From positions 721,592 to 731,695 of the forward strand of contig CP070773.1 of the NCBI GenBank assembly GCA_020345945.1: 10,104 nucleotides of DNA, written 5' to 3'. The notes under the pieces were generated by a model. The model had not been told where the DNA came from. It did no database searches and saw only the letters and a program-made list of their open reading frames with translations. Source of the DNA: Candidatus Bathyarchaeota archaeon (lineage in GTDB: Archaea; Thermoproteota; Bathyarchaeia; RBG-16-48-13; GCA-020345945). How positions within the stretch are numbered: the first letter of the stretch is position 1; every line of letters begins with the position of its first letter. A program made the translations under genes and the position numbers. Positions 1 to 6,136 of this stretch are shown piece by piece.

Positions 1-150
1 GATTCGAGAGATGGAGGAAGTTAGATCTTGCTTTTAACAGGAAACTGAAATCGTTGTACCAACCCAAATTGTGATAGTAGAAAGGTTGAGCTAACTGGCA
101 GTCCGAAATTCTTTAGTGTACATCTAATGGTATCCCCTTAGGGTTCCCTA

Positions 151-1089
151 ATGCGCTCTGATTATGATGTTATCGTTGTTGGAGCAGGTCCCGCAGGTTT
201 GACTGCAGGGATCTATACTGCTCGATCAGGGCTTCGAACTCTAGTTCTTGAACGTGGAGTTCCTGGGGGGCTGGCGGCAGAGGCACCGTTAATCGAGAAC
301 TTTCCTGGGTTTCCCGAAGGTATCAGTGGGATAGATCTGACCGAAAGACTGGTGAAGCAGGCAAGAGAGGAAGGGGTAGAGATTCACGAGTTGGAAGAGG
401 TGACCGGGCTAGATCTCAAGATGAAGGAGAAGATGACGAAGACGGACAAGGCAGTCTATACTTCTCCCGCACTGATCATTGCTTCTGGTCGTCGCTATCG
501 AAAGCTAGGTGTCCCCGGTGAAAGAGAGTTCCATGGCAGGGGAGTAAGCTACTGTGCAGTATGTGATGGAGCCTTCTTCAAGGGGAGGCGGGTGGTTGTT
601 GTTGGTGGTGGGAACTGTGCTTCCATATCGGCGATATATCTTGCCAATCTCGCCTCTAGGGTTATACTGGTTCATCGACGACACAAATTGAGGGCGGAGG
701 AGGCTTTGGTGAAGGATCTTCTGGAGAGCAAGGTGGAGATTCTCTTGAACAAGGAGGTTGAGAGAATTGAGGGGGAATCAAAAGTGGAGCGAGTAGTTCT
801 TCTCGACAACAAAATGGGAGAGACCGATGAACTTTATGTTGATGGGGTATTCGTCCAAGTGGGTGAAGTTCCAAACAGTCAGGTCGCAGAAGAGGCAGGG
901 ATTAAGATAACGGAAGATGGCTACATCATTATTGACGATCGGCAGAGAACTAGCATCCGGGGTGTATATGCCGCGGGTGATGTTACCATATCTCCAGTAA
1001 AACAGATCGGTACTGCTATTGGACAAGCCATTGTTGCGGCTACTGAGGCCTTTGGGCATATTAAGAGACCATATTACTACGAAGAGTGA
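151..1089 (+). CDS. trxB: Thioredoxin-disulfide reductase (FAD/NADPH flavoprotein)
   Basis: This cytosolic flavoenzyme passes electrons from NADPH through FAD and a redox disulfide to thioredoxin-like proteins. The 312-residue length is normal for low-molecular-weight thioredoxin reductases. Visible motifs, in order, are the FAD-binding GAGPAG at residues 11-16, the redox pair C135-A-V-C138 followed by DGAFF, the second dinucleotide fold GGGNCA at 152-157 (most members have GGGNSA), HRRHKLR at 175-181 whose arginines fit NADPH rather than NADH, and the C-terminal FAD motif GVYAAGDV. A lysine-rich stretch near residues 90-106 looks slightly longer than usual. The ATG at 151 lies just before the FAD motif, as expected. 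I see no clear Shine-Dalgarno sequence, so the message may have a short or no leader. No thioredoxin gene is in the window. The family call is firm; the physiological partner is unknown. Confidence 0.95.
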   Translation: MRSDYDVIVVGAGPAGLTAGIYTARSGLRTLVLERGVPGGLAAEAPLIENFPGFPEGISGIDLTERLVKQAREEGVEIHELEEVTGLDLKMKEKMTKTDKAVYTSPALIIASGRRYRKLGVPGEREFHGRGVSYCAVCDGAFFKGRRVVVVGGGNCASISAIYLANLASRVILVHRRHKLRAEEALVKDLLESKVEILLNKEVERIEGESKVERVVLLDNKMGETDELYVDGVFVQVGEVPNSQVAEEAGIKITEDGYIIIDDRQRTSIRGVYAAGDVTISPVKQIGTAIGQAIVAATEAFGHIKRPYYYEE

Positions 1090-1160
1090 CGTGCAAGCTT
1101 GACTCTTGTACCCATGTAGATCCCACTTCAGCTTGTATGACCTTCTCTCTCACCTGGTTC

Positions 1161-1655
1161 TCAGCTTATTCGCTTCGGTGAGTTGGCTTTACCGGTCATC
1201 CGATCGATGGTTATCTTGATTACTGCCGTTCTCTCCAGGGTTCCTTGCTCTATTGGAGTATTAGGATCGGTCTCCACTCCATATTTCTGGCTTAGTCTGT
1301 GAAGTATCTCTGTTCTCTTCTCGTGGTTTACGAGGCTTGCCTTGCCGAAGACGATAGCACTCTCATATTCTGCTGTACAGTTGCAGATATCGGTCTCGAC
1401 GACAATCCTCTTTAATTCGTCAACCTCAAAGCATACATTTGGGTTCTTTCCTAAGGTTTCCATCTTTCTGCCTTTTGTTGCCGAATGAATGTAGATGCTG
1501 TTGTCTTCCGATGAATATAGGTAGAGAACTGGGATGACATATGGTTGGTTCTCTATACACATCCCAATTCTACCGATCTTTGTCTTTTCTAGGATGCTTC
1601 TAGTTTCTATCTCGCTGATCAGTCTGTCTTCTCTTCTCATTCTGTCCTCTCTCAT
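1161..1655 (-). CDS. Pyridoxamine 5'-phosphate oxidase-like / NimA-type FMN-binding protein
   Basis: A 164-residue protein of the FMN-binding split-barrel superfamily, of the kind often annotated as pyridoxamine 5'-phosphate oxidase-related or nitroimidazole-resistance (NimA-like) protein. Family signatures are IGRIGMCIENQPYVIPV around residues 27-43, the hydrophobic strand around YLYSSEDNSIYIHSA, the HSA-x-K-GRK flavin-phosphate motif at 57-64, and NPNVCFEVD at 71-79. It probably binds FMN or F420 as a dimer and reduces a small substrate, but members differ widely and the substrate cannot be read from sequence. A GAGGAG Shine-Dalgarno sequence lies 8 bases before the ATG at 1655, supporting that start over the second Met five codons in. 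The gene is convergent with the thioredoxin reductase gene (71-base gap) and divergent from the zinc-ribbon gene. The cysteines at 91 and 93 (C-N-C) are an unexplained extra. Confidence 0.85.
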   Translation of the reverse strand: MREDRMRREDRLISEIETRSILEKTKIGRIGMCIENQPYVIPVLYLYSSEDNSIYIHSATKGRKMETLGKNPNVCFEVDELKRIVVETDICNCTAEYESAIVFGKASLVNHEKRTEILHRLSQKYGVETDPNTPIEQGTLERTAVIKITIDRMTGKANSPKRIS

Positions 1656-1703
1656 TATTTCGTCTCCTCTTTGGATCCCTTGATGCTGTTTTTCCTCCTG
1701 CTC

Positions 1704-1770
1704 TCTGGTTTTTAACGTTAGATTTAGCTTGGTTTTCTGTATTGTTATTGCTTGGGCGAAAAGTTTAGAC
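1704..1770. promoter_or_regulatory. Divergent promoter region between flavoprotein and zinc-ribbon genes
   Basis: This stretch of the 151-base divergent gap holds AT-rich TATA-like elements facing each way. On the minus strand GTTAAAAAC (about 1708-1716) lies roughly 55 bases before the flavoprotein ATG, leaving room for a leader that carries the GAGGAG ribosome site. On the plus strand GCGAAAAGTTTAGA (1756-1769), a BRE/TATA-like block, lies about 40 bases before the ATG at 1807. These are matches by eye to archaeal promoter architecture only. Confidence 0.3.
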
Positions 1771-1806
1771 CTTTGAAGGTATCGTGGTCTTGGTAGTGTT
1801 TGTTCT

Positions 1807-2067
1807 ATGCGTGAGTTGAAGAGTTACGTGGTTTATGCGTGTCCAAAATGTCATCTCATCCAGATGTCACGCTGTGACAGGAAGACCAGGAAATGTTTCA
1901 AGTGTAGCGCTATCGTGAAACTGAATTGGTCAGTGATTAAGGTTCTATTCTCATCAGACTCAGCTAGAGAAGCCGTGGAAGCTGTAAAGAGATTGAAGAT
2001 CGGTGAGAGTGGATTAGATTCTCGAAGAATCTTTGTAAAGTCCAGTTCTCTTAGGGAGAATGAGTAG
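1807..2067 (+). CDS. Small zinc-ribbon protein (DUF1922-like)
   Basis: An 86-residue basic protein. Its N-terminal half carries two CxxC knuckles, C12-P-K-C15 and C30-F-K-C33, with an additional C23 between them. That is a single zinc ribbon, followed by the segment DSAREAVEAVKRLK (51-64), likely helical. The order of strand, zinc ribbon, 'TRKC' and then a helix with alternating Ala/Val/Lys resembles small archaeal DUF1922 proteins, whose role is unknown. I cannot confirm that family by search. The C-terminal tail (65-86) is polar and probably flexible. No strong Shine-Dalgarno sequence precedes the ATG. A nucleic-acid or protein-binding adaptor role is possible but is inference. The gene is divergent from the flavoprotein and about 170 bases upstream of larA, with a possible terminator between them. 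Confidence 0.75.
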   Translation: MRELKSYVVYACPKCHLIQMSRCDRKTRKCFKCSAIVKLNWSVIKVLFSSDSAREAVEAVKRLKIGESGLDSRRIFVKSSSLRENE

Positions 2068-2125
2068 CGAAGGGAGTTTAATTAACAGAGGATGTCTCTG
2101 ACCGCTTATTCTGAATAGTCTTGAT

Positions 2126-2160
2126 ATCTTCTTTTTCTGTGAAGAGAAGATCTTTCTTTT
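2126..2160 (+). terminator. Imperfect hairpin plus T-rich tract after zinc-ribbon gene
   Basis: ATCTTCT (2126-2132) and AGAAGAT (2145-2151) are inverted copies. The intervening TTTTC...GAAG can extend the stem toward a TGT loop. The right arm is followed by the pyrimidine-rich TCTTTCTTTT. It lies about 60 bases after the zinc-ribbon stop and before larA, so termination is the simplest reading. Archaeal termination depends mainly on T-runs, so the hairpin may be incidental. Confidence 0.3.
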
Positions 2161-2228
2161 GAGATATCCTAATTCTAGGAGCAGACTGATAAAGAAGTCC
2201 ATGCTATTTTCTCTGGACCAATGTTTGT

Positions 2229-2233
2229 GGTGG
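2229..2233 (+). promoter_or_regulatory. Shine-Dalgarno site that decides the larA start
   Basis: GGTGG ends 6 bases before the ATG at 2240. The frame is open further upstream, with Met codons at 2159 and 2201. The upstream 27 residues have no family likeness, whereas residues from 2240 on read like the usual LarA N-terminus. This site therefore favours 2240. Confidence 0.6.
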
Positions 2234-2239
2234 AATCTT

Positions 2240-3496
2240 ATGCTTGGAAAAGCGTACTATGAAGGAAAGGAGATACATTTCGAGTTACCTCAACAATGGA
2301 ATCTCTTGGTTCAGGCAGAACCTCAAGGTGTTTTGGGTCTCGACGACATCGATGGAAGTATCAGGGAGGCCTTCAAGAGTCCGATAGGTATGCCTAGCTT
2401 TCCTGAGCAGTCGTTGATTGACAAGAAGATCGCAATAATAAGCGATGATCAGACACGTCCCACTCCCGCGGAGGATATACTCCCTCCTTTGCTTGACCAA
2501 TTCAATAAGCTTGGAGTCGGGGATCAAGACGTGGATCTGGTTGTGGGGAGGGGGACTCATAGGCTGCCGGACCGTGTAGATCTTGAGAGGAAGTTAGGGA
2601 AAGAGGTTCTTGATAGGGTTAGGGTATCGGTTCACGACGCTGACGACGACGCTGGTTTGGCTTTTATGGGGGAGACCTCTAGGGGAACCCCTTTGTGGGT
2701 GAATAAATTAGTTGCTAAGGCTGACTTTGTTGTAGGGTTTGGCACGGTTGCACCCCACTACTTTGCGGGTTATAGTGGGGGACCGAAGATCATTCTTCCT
2801 GGGGTCTGTGGTCGGGAAACGATAATCAAGAATCATGTGATGGCCGCGGATCCTAAGTCGGTACAGGGAATTCGGAAGAGCAATCCTATTTGGGAAGATA
2901 TGCTTGAGGCTGCGAGAATAGTAGGCTTAGACGCGAAACTCGATTTTGTCCTTACTCCTGACAAGAAGGTCTATAGGATGTTCTTCGGTGATGTTGAGCT
3001 CTCTCAAGACCGTGCGGTTGAGACCTTTACTAAAGTCTATGGTGTATCGATTCCGAAGATGGTTGATGTAGCGATAACCTCTGGTTATCCTTTGGAGGCG
3101 AACCTCATCCAGTCCTCTAAAGCGATTATGTCAGCTAACTCCATAACAAAGAAGGGGGGGTCTATCATTCTCTCTTCAGCCTGTTATGATGGGCCTGGAC
3201 CAATGTTCTATGAGACTCTATGCCAGAAGCCTGATCCAGGTGAAGTCATACGATGGATAGGTGAAGGGAAGGCTTCTCCTACAGGTGGACCTATGGCTTC
3301 TAGGTTGAGGTCCCTTCTCAAGAACAAGAGGCTTGTGGTCGTCACCCAAGGAATTGCAGAAGAAAAGATTAGGGATATGGAAATGGTACCCGCTAGAGAT
3401 CTTTCAGAGGCGATCGAAGAGGAATCTCGACGTAGGAAGCAGGCTGACGTTGCCGTGCTCCCAATAGGTGGGGCGTCTTTTCCTTATATTGCGTAG
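2240..3496 (+). CDS. larA: Nickel-pincer lactate racemase family protein (LarA, DUF2088)
   Basis: A 418-residue member of the LarA family. LarA interconverts the stereoisomers of lactate, or in homologues other 2-hydroxyacids, using a nickel-pincer nucleotide bound covalently to lysine. Compared with Lactobacillus plantarum LarA, the key residues and their spacing are kept: D70-x-x-R73-P (D72/R75), H107 in GTHR (H108), H173 in APHYFAGYSGG (H174), the cofactor lysine K183 exactly ten residues later (K184), and nickel ligand H199 sixteen after that (H200). The C-terminal Q-S-S-K block matches the substrate-binding Q295/K298 pair, but the residue before it is Ile where I recall Tyr, which could shift substrate preference. 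The N-terminus (YYEGKEIHFELP) and length fit the family. None of the cofactor-making genes larB, larC or larE is in the window. Family call firm; lactate as substrate is inference. Confidence 0.93.
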   Translation: MLGKAYYEGKEIHFELPQQWNLLVQAEPQGVLGLDDIDGSIREAFKSPIGMPSFPEQSLIDKKIAIISDDQTRPTPAEDILPPLLDQFNKLGVGDQDVDLVVGRGTHRLPDRVDLERKLGKEVLDRVRVSVHDADDDAGLAFMGETSRGTPLWVNKLVAKADFVVGFGTVAPHYFAGYSGGPKIILPGVCGRETIIKNHVMAADPKSVQGIRKSNPIWEDMLEAARIVGLDAKLDFVLTPDKKVYRMFFGDVELSQDRAVETFTKVYGVSIPKMVDVAITSGYPLEANLIQSSKAIMSANSITKKGGSIILSSACYDGPGPMFYETLCQKPDPGEVIRWIGEGKASPTGGPMASRLRSLLKNKRLVVVTQGIAEEKIRDMEMVPARDLSEAIEEESRRRKQADVAVLPIGGASFPYIA

Positions 3497-3663
3497 TGGA
3501 AAAGGTATCGAGAGATTATCCTGATGAATACTAACATCGACGGTCCACGTAGATTGTAGGTATTTGCGAAGGACTGTCTGAAGTATTCACAGGAGGAAAA
3601 AGGGAAAATCTTTCTATTCGGGCTTGGGATGATGAGAACGGTGTTTGGGGCTTTAATGAACAC

Positions 3664-3674
3664 AAAAAGTTAAT
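3664..3674 (+). promoter_or_regulatory. Possible TATA box before the zinc-finger membrane protein
   Basis: AAAAAGTTAAT lies about 32 bases before the ATG at 3706, the spacing expected for a transcript with almost no leader. No Shine-Dalgarno sequence is evident at this start, which agrees with that. The rest of the 209-base gap after larA has no convincing gene; it contains an isolated AGGAGG (about 3591-3596) that leads only into a very short frame. Confidence 0.3.
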
Positions 3675-3705
3675 GAAGTATCTTACCAGTGAGATGTAGT
3701 ACGAT

Positions 3706-5514
3706 ATGCTTGCTAATACTGGCTTGATGGCATTATTCTTTCTTAGCTATCTTCCTGCACTGAGGAGGCTCTATTTCTCAGGGATCCGAATTCAGGGAAG
3801 AATTGTACCTTTCAATATGCGGGTCTTTACGTGGGTGGCTGGTTCTGTCCTTGCGTTAACAGGGATCGTCCTCGGAATAGGGATAACAAGGATGCCTCTC
3901 CATCAGATACTCTTCTATCTTATCTCGATCCGACTTTTGACTTTAGTGTGGGACAGGATCCATTTGGTTAGGAGTACTTATTCATGCGAGATTTGTGGGC
4001 GGGTCTTCGATAGCTACGAGGATGTAAATCGTCATTCTTTCCTGGAGCACGAGCATGATCCCCGTAGAACTCGAGCTGTGGGTAGGGGAATTGATCTGAA
4101 TAGGAGAATCATCATCCCTCTCTTTATCGTGCTACTAATTTTGGCTCTTCCATATTTCCGTGTGATCAGTTATGTTCGCGCTACAACTTTTCATTCTCTT
4201 TGTGGTTTTGAGTCTGGGTCTGTAGATACCTTTCCTGAGATAGATCCGCAGAACCTTCGATTGAATACTCAGGGGATTGCAGCTAGCATTGCCCAGACCA
4301 AGAAGCATAGTGGTGCGTCTTTCATAACCTCGGTTAACCTTGGTATGTACCAAGGAAACCTGGCTTGGTTCTGTGCTGTCTCGGAGACCCCGATATTTGG
4401 TATGCTCATCTTCGGTTCTAACCGGATCAAGGAGGTGATAATTGTTCCTCTCAATGATGCTACAGGAAAGTTTGCCAAGGTGATAGATCTGTCCCTAGAG
4501 TATGATGAGGGGCTTTGGCTCGATCGAGACATGCTGACTCATGCAAACGACGTTTTTCCTCTGAGAACTTTTACCCGAGCCTATCTTACCCAGGAACCAT
4601 CTGGCAAAATAATGGTTGTTACGACCAGTTTCTTCTCGATCTGGACTTGGGTGGATCCGAAGGTTCATGTCTGGGACTTAAATGGTAGGTTTATGGCAGA
4701 GTATGATCCTTGGAGTACGCCCCCCTGGATCGTACAGAGATGGGATGAGACGTTTGTGGAGGCGATGGGTGACGATTTCGGGGATTTCAGATGGAGTGAT
4801 GAGAATGATCTTAACTTCTTCGTTGGTATCCCATATCAGACAGACAGGGGTTGTAATCCTGCCGAGCCTGAGGGTCTACGTTATCAGATGTGGGATCACA
4901 GACTCTATGGGGTGTACCTCTTCGCCAACAAGCGGAATCCTGAGTTGCTAGAACTCGCAATTCTAACTCGTGAGTCGGGGATCACAGTTTATAATCTTCA
5001 GCATTTGAGATTGATATCTCCTCAAGAGGCGAAGAATGTGGCTACGGCTGGTCTCCCAGCCTTAGCGGAGGACAGAGAATACAACACGCCTATCGCTATC
5101 ATCTATAGGATCGGTGAGTCATTGTACTATCATATACCGATCTATGTCGGGAACATTTTGACGTATTTCGCTCTAGTCAGGACTACTGATCGTGAGAGAA
5201 TTCGCGTCGATACATCTACGCATGGTGGGGTGCAGGGAGCTGTGATGAAGGCTTATTCTATGGCTGGCGGGCGGGCTGTAGGAGAAAACATCCTTGAAGG
5301 AAAATTGGTTGACAAAGATGAGTATGTAGTGAACGGGAACACCCATTATTGGTTGACAGTAGAGACTAGTGAGGGACGAGTGGACATATTGGCGAGAGCT
5401 GAATCTCTTACCGACGAGATCATACACAAGATAGAGGATATGAGGATAGGGCAAAGAGTAGAGATCCTTGTGAATATGGTCAATGGAGTCTATGAACTGG
5501 TAGACGTATTGTAG
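3706..5514 (+). CDS. Uncharacterised membrane protein with juxtamembrane C2H2 zinc finger and large ectodomain
   Basis: I do not recognise this 602-residue protein. Hydrophobic segments lie near residues 3-22, 40-61, 65-82 and 135-157. Between the third and fourth is a classical zinc finger, C94-x2-C97-x12-H110-x4-H115, with the core Phe101 and Val107 at the standard positions. Basic residues flank it and fill loop 1 (21-39). By the positive-inside rule the finger is cytoplasmic and residues 158-602 are outside the cell. The ectodomain is rich in Trp, Tyr and Asp, suggesting a beta-rich fold. Residues 466-480, around GESLYYHIPIYVG, recall a block in the large domain of UPF0182 membrane proteins, but that is unverified. 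The last 80 residues (EGKLVDKDEYVVNGN, then alternating strands) could form a small OB-like barrel. The gene stands alone, with a 209-base gap before it and tandem TATA-like boxes after it. Function unknown; a transmembrane sensor or scaffold is inference. Confidence 0.85.
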   Translation: MLANTGLMALFFLSYLPALRRLYFSGIRIQGRIVPFNMRVFTWVAGSVLALTGIVLGIGITRMPLHQILFYLISIRLLTLVWDRIHLVRSTYSCEICGRVFDSYEDVNRHSFLEHEHDPRRTRAVGRGIDLNRRIIIPLFIVLLILALPYFRVISYVRATTFHSLCGFESGSVDTFPEIDPQNLRLNTQGIAASIAQTKKHSGASFITSVNLGMYQGNLAWFCAVSETPIFGMLIFGSNRIKEVIIVPLNDATGKFAKVIDLSLEYDEGLWLDRDMLTHANDVFPLRTFTRAYLTQEPSGKIMVVTTSFFSIWTWVDPKVHVWDLNGRFMAEYDPWSTPPWIVQRWDETFVEAMGDDFGDFRWSDENDLNFFVGIPYQTDRGCNPAEPEGLRYQMWDHRLYGVYLFANKRNPELLELAILTRESGITVYNLQHLRLISPQEAKNVATAGLPALAEDREYNTPIAIIYRIGESLYYHIPIYVGNILTYFALVRTTDRERIRVDTSTHGGVQGAVMKAYSMAGGRAVGENILEGKLVDKDEYVVNGNTHYWLTVETSEGRVDILARAESLTDEIIHKIEDMRIGQRVEILVNMVNGVYELVDVL

Positions 5515-5551
5515 GACTATCTATACTCGATTTGAACAGAGATGGATCGGC

Positions 5552-5572
5552 TTATAAACGAGTGTATATAAT
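5552..5572 (+). promoter_or_regulatory. Tandem TATA-like boxes
   Basis: TTATAAA (5552-5558) and TATATAAT (5565-5572) lie 6 bases apart. They are the best archaeal TATA matches in the window. Initiation about 25 bases after the first would fall at the ATG at 5577, and after the second near 5592. The ATG at 5577 opens only a 16-codon frame, so what these promoters transcribe is unclear. Confidence 0.5.
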
Positions 5573-5576
5573 CTTA

Positions 5577-5679
5577 ATGACCAACGTACGTTTCGATACC
5601 AAAAGGCTCATATCTGAGATCCTTTGATGAGAAGGGTTCAACAAACCTTCGAGAGATATCAATGAGATGTTGATCCGAG
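5577..5679 (+). pseudogene. Possible frame-disrupted 5' part of the small membrane gene
   Basis: An ATG at 5577, placed directly behind strong TATA boxes, begins MTNVRFDTKRLISEIL and stops. Plausible coding continues in the neighbouring frame (FDEKGSTNLREI) and then back in the first frame (INEMLIRVAQNR), running into the frame of the ORF that begins at 5680. Joined, this would be one protein of about 107 residues: a charged N-terminal region, then a membrane segment. It needs three frame changes in about 110 bases, so it could be a decayed gene, sequencing error or chance. I hold this loosely. Confidence 0.22.
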
Positions 5680-5901
5680 TTGCACAGAACAGGAGCTAGG
5701 ATTCGGAGTAGATTGATCGGAAGTCTTGGTGGATCCATCTATGGATATTTCTCCTCTACGTTACCTACCGGTTCCTTGGTGGGTTCTTATGTCATGGTCG
5801 GTATGGCCTTGTTTACTATCTCCTTCATTCTACCTGTAGTAACCCCGATTATCTTCGCTTTGAACTATGGGAGGAGGAGAAGAACTCTCGTCAATTCTTA
5901 G
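5680..5901 (+). CDS. Small membrane ORF (73 aa), doubtful
   Basis: A 73-codon frame that can start only at TTG 5680, because an in-frame TGA lies two codons upstream. It has a basic N-terminus (R-rich, residues 3-11), a Gly/Ser-rich stretch, one long or two short hydrophobic segments at about 34-63 (VMVGMALFTISFILPVV, then more), and a basic RRRR tail. This pattern fits a small inner-membrane protein. No homologue is recognised and no Shine-Dalgarno sequence is visible. The strong TATA boxes lie 110-130 bases upstream with unexplained sequence between, which is why a longer, frame-disrupted gene is considered. It converges on the YHS gene, 84 bases away. It may be a real small gene, the 3' part of a broken one, or chance. 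Confidence 0.35.
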   Translation: MHRTGARIRSRLIGSLGGSIYGYFSSTLPTGSLVGSYVMVGMALFTISFILPVVTPIIFALNYGRRRRTLVNS

Positions 5902-5962
5902 TTTTTTGTCAGGTCCCTAATTCGAGTGACTTCAGGTCTTCTTCAGGGTCCTGAAAAACTAT
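5899..5962. terminator. Possible two-way terminator between convergent genes
   Basis: This gap between the small membrane ORF and the YHS gene has a T6 run on the plus strand right after the stop (about 5903-5908). It also has the inverted repeat TTCAGGGTCCTGAA (5942-5955, arms TTCAG/CTGAA). On the minus strand a T5 run (complement of 5954-5958) directly precedes the repeat. T-runs on both strands between converging genes fit archaeal termination. Confidence 0.35.
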
Positions 5963-5985
5963 TTGAGGGTTCTCCATTCTCAGCT

Positions 5986-6132
5986 TCATTCCTCTACATA
6001 TTTCTCAGGGTTGTTGTCAAATGCTTTCTTACATCCAGGAGCACAGAAGTAGTAAGTTGTGCCTTTATATTCGCTCTTGTATTTCGCTGTCTCTTCGTCT
6101 ACCTCCATATTACATACGAGATCTTTAGCCAT
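5986..6132 (-). CDS. YHS/TRASH-like small metal-binding protein, translationally coupled to copA
   Basis: A 48-residue protein starting MAKDLVCNMEVDEETAKYKS and ending NPEKYVEE. It is a complete stand-alone YHS domain: Cys7 in the DLVCNMEVD entry motif, then the YYFC-x3-C pair (C30, C34), an aromatic FDNNP segment and the PEKY exit. YHS and TRASH domains are related cysteine-based metal-binding modules, often found near P1B ATPases. The ATG at 6132 lies four bases after the copA stop, and GAGGAGGTG, an excellent Shine-Dalgarno sequence, ends 5 bases before it, inside the last codons of copA. Co-transcription and translational coupling are therefore very likely. The role inferred is copper binding or delivery, like the CopM metallochaperone of archaeal cop clusters, but homology to CopM was not tested. 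Real gene: confident. Copper as its ligand: inference from context. Confidence 0.9.
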   Translation of the reverse strand: MAKDLVCNMEVDEETAKYKSEYKGTTYYFCAPGCKKAFDNNPEKYVEE

Positions 6133-6136
6133 ATTT

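Noticed and set aside
1..37. Possible tail of an upstream gene (short frame ending in TAA at 35-37).
   Set aside because: Only about 11 residues are visible, with no recognisable motif; cannot be told from chance.
2196..2219. Short inverted repeat GTCCA/TGGAC before the larA start, considered as a leader regulatory hairpin.
   Set aside because: Five-base arms with a long loop; such matches are expected by chance.
3494..3560. Read-through of the larA TAG stop (pyrrolysine-like decoding), which would add about 20 residues.
   Set aside because: The LarA protein already has full family length and a normal C-terminus, and the added residues look non-coding.
3541..3675. Frame of about 37 codons ending at TAA near 3675, with an internal AGGAGG and hydrophobic IFLFGLGMM.
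   Set aside because: Follows a TAG, has no start codon after the ribosome-like site until two Met codons close to the end, and resembles no family.
4135..4951. Frames of 72-89 codons inside the zinc-finger membrane gene, on both strands.
   Set aside because: They lie wholly within a long, well-supported coding region and read as low-quality composition.
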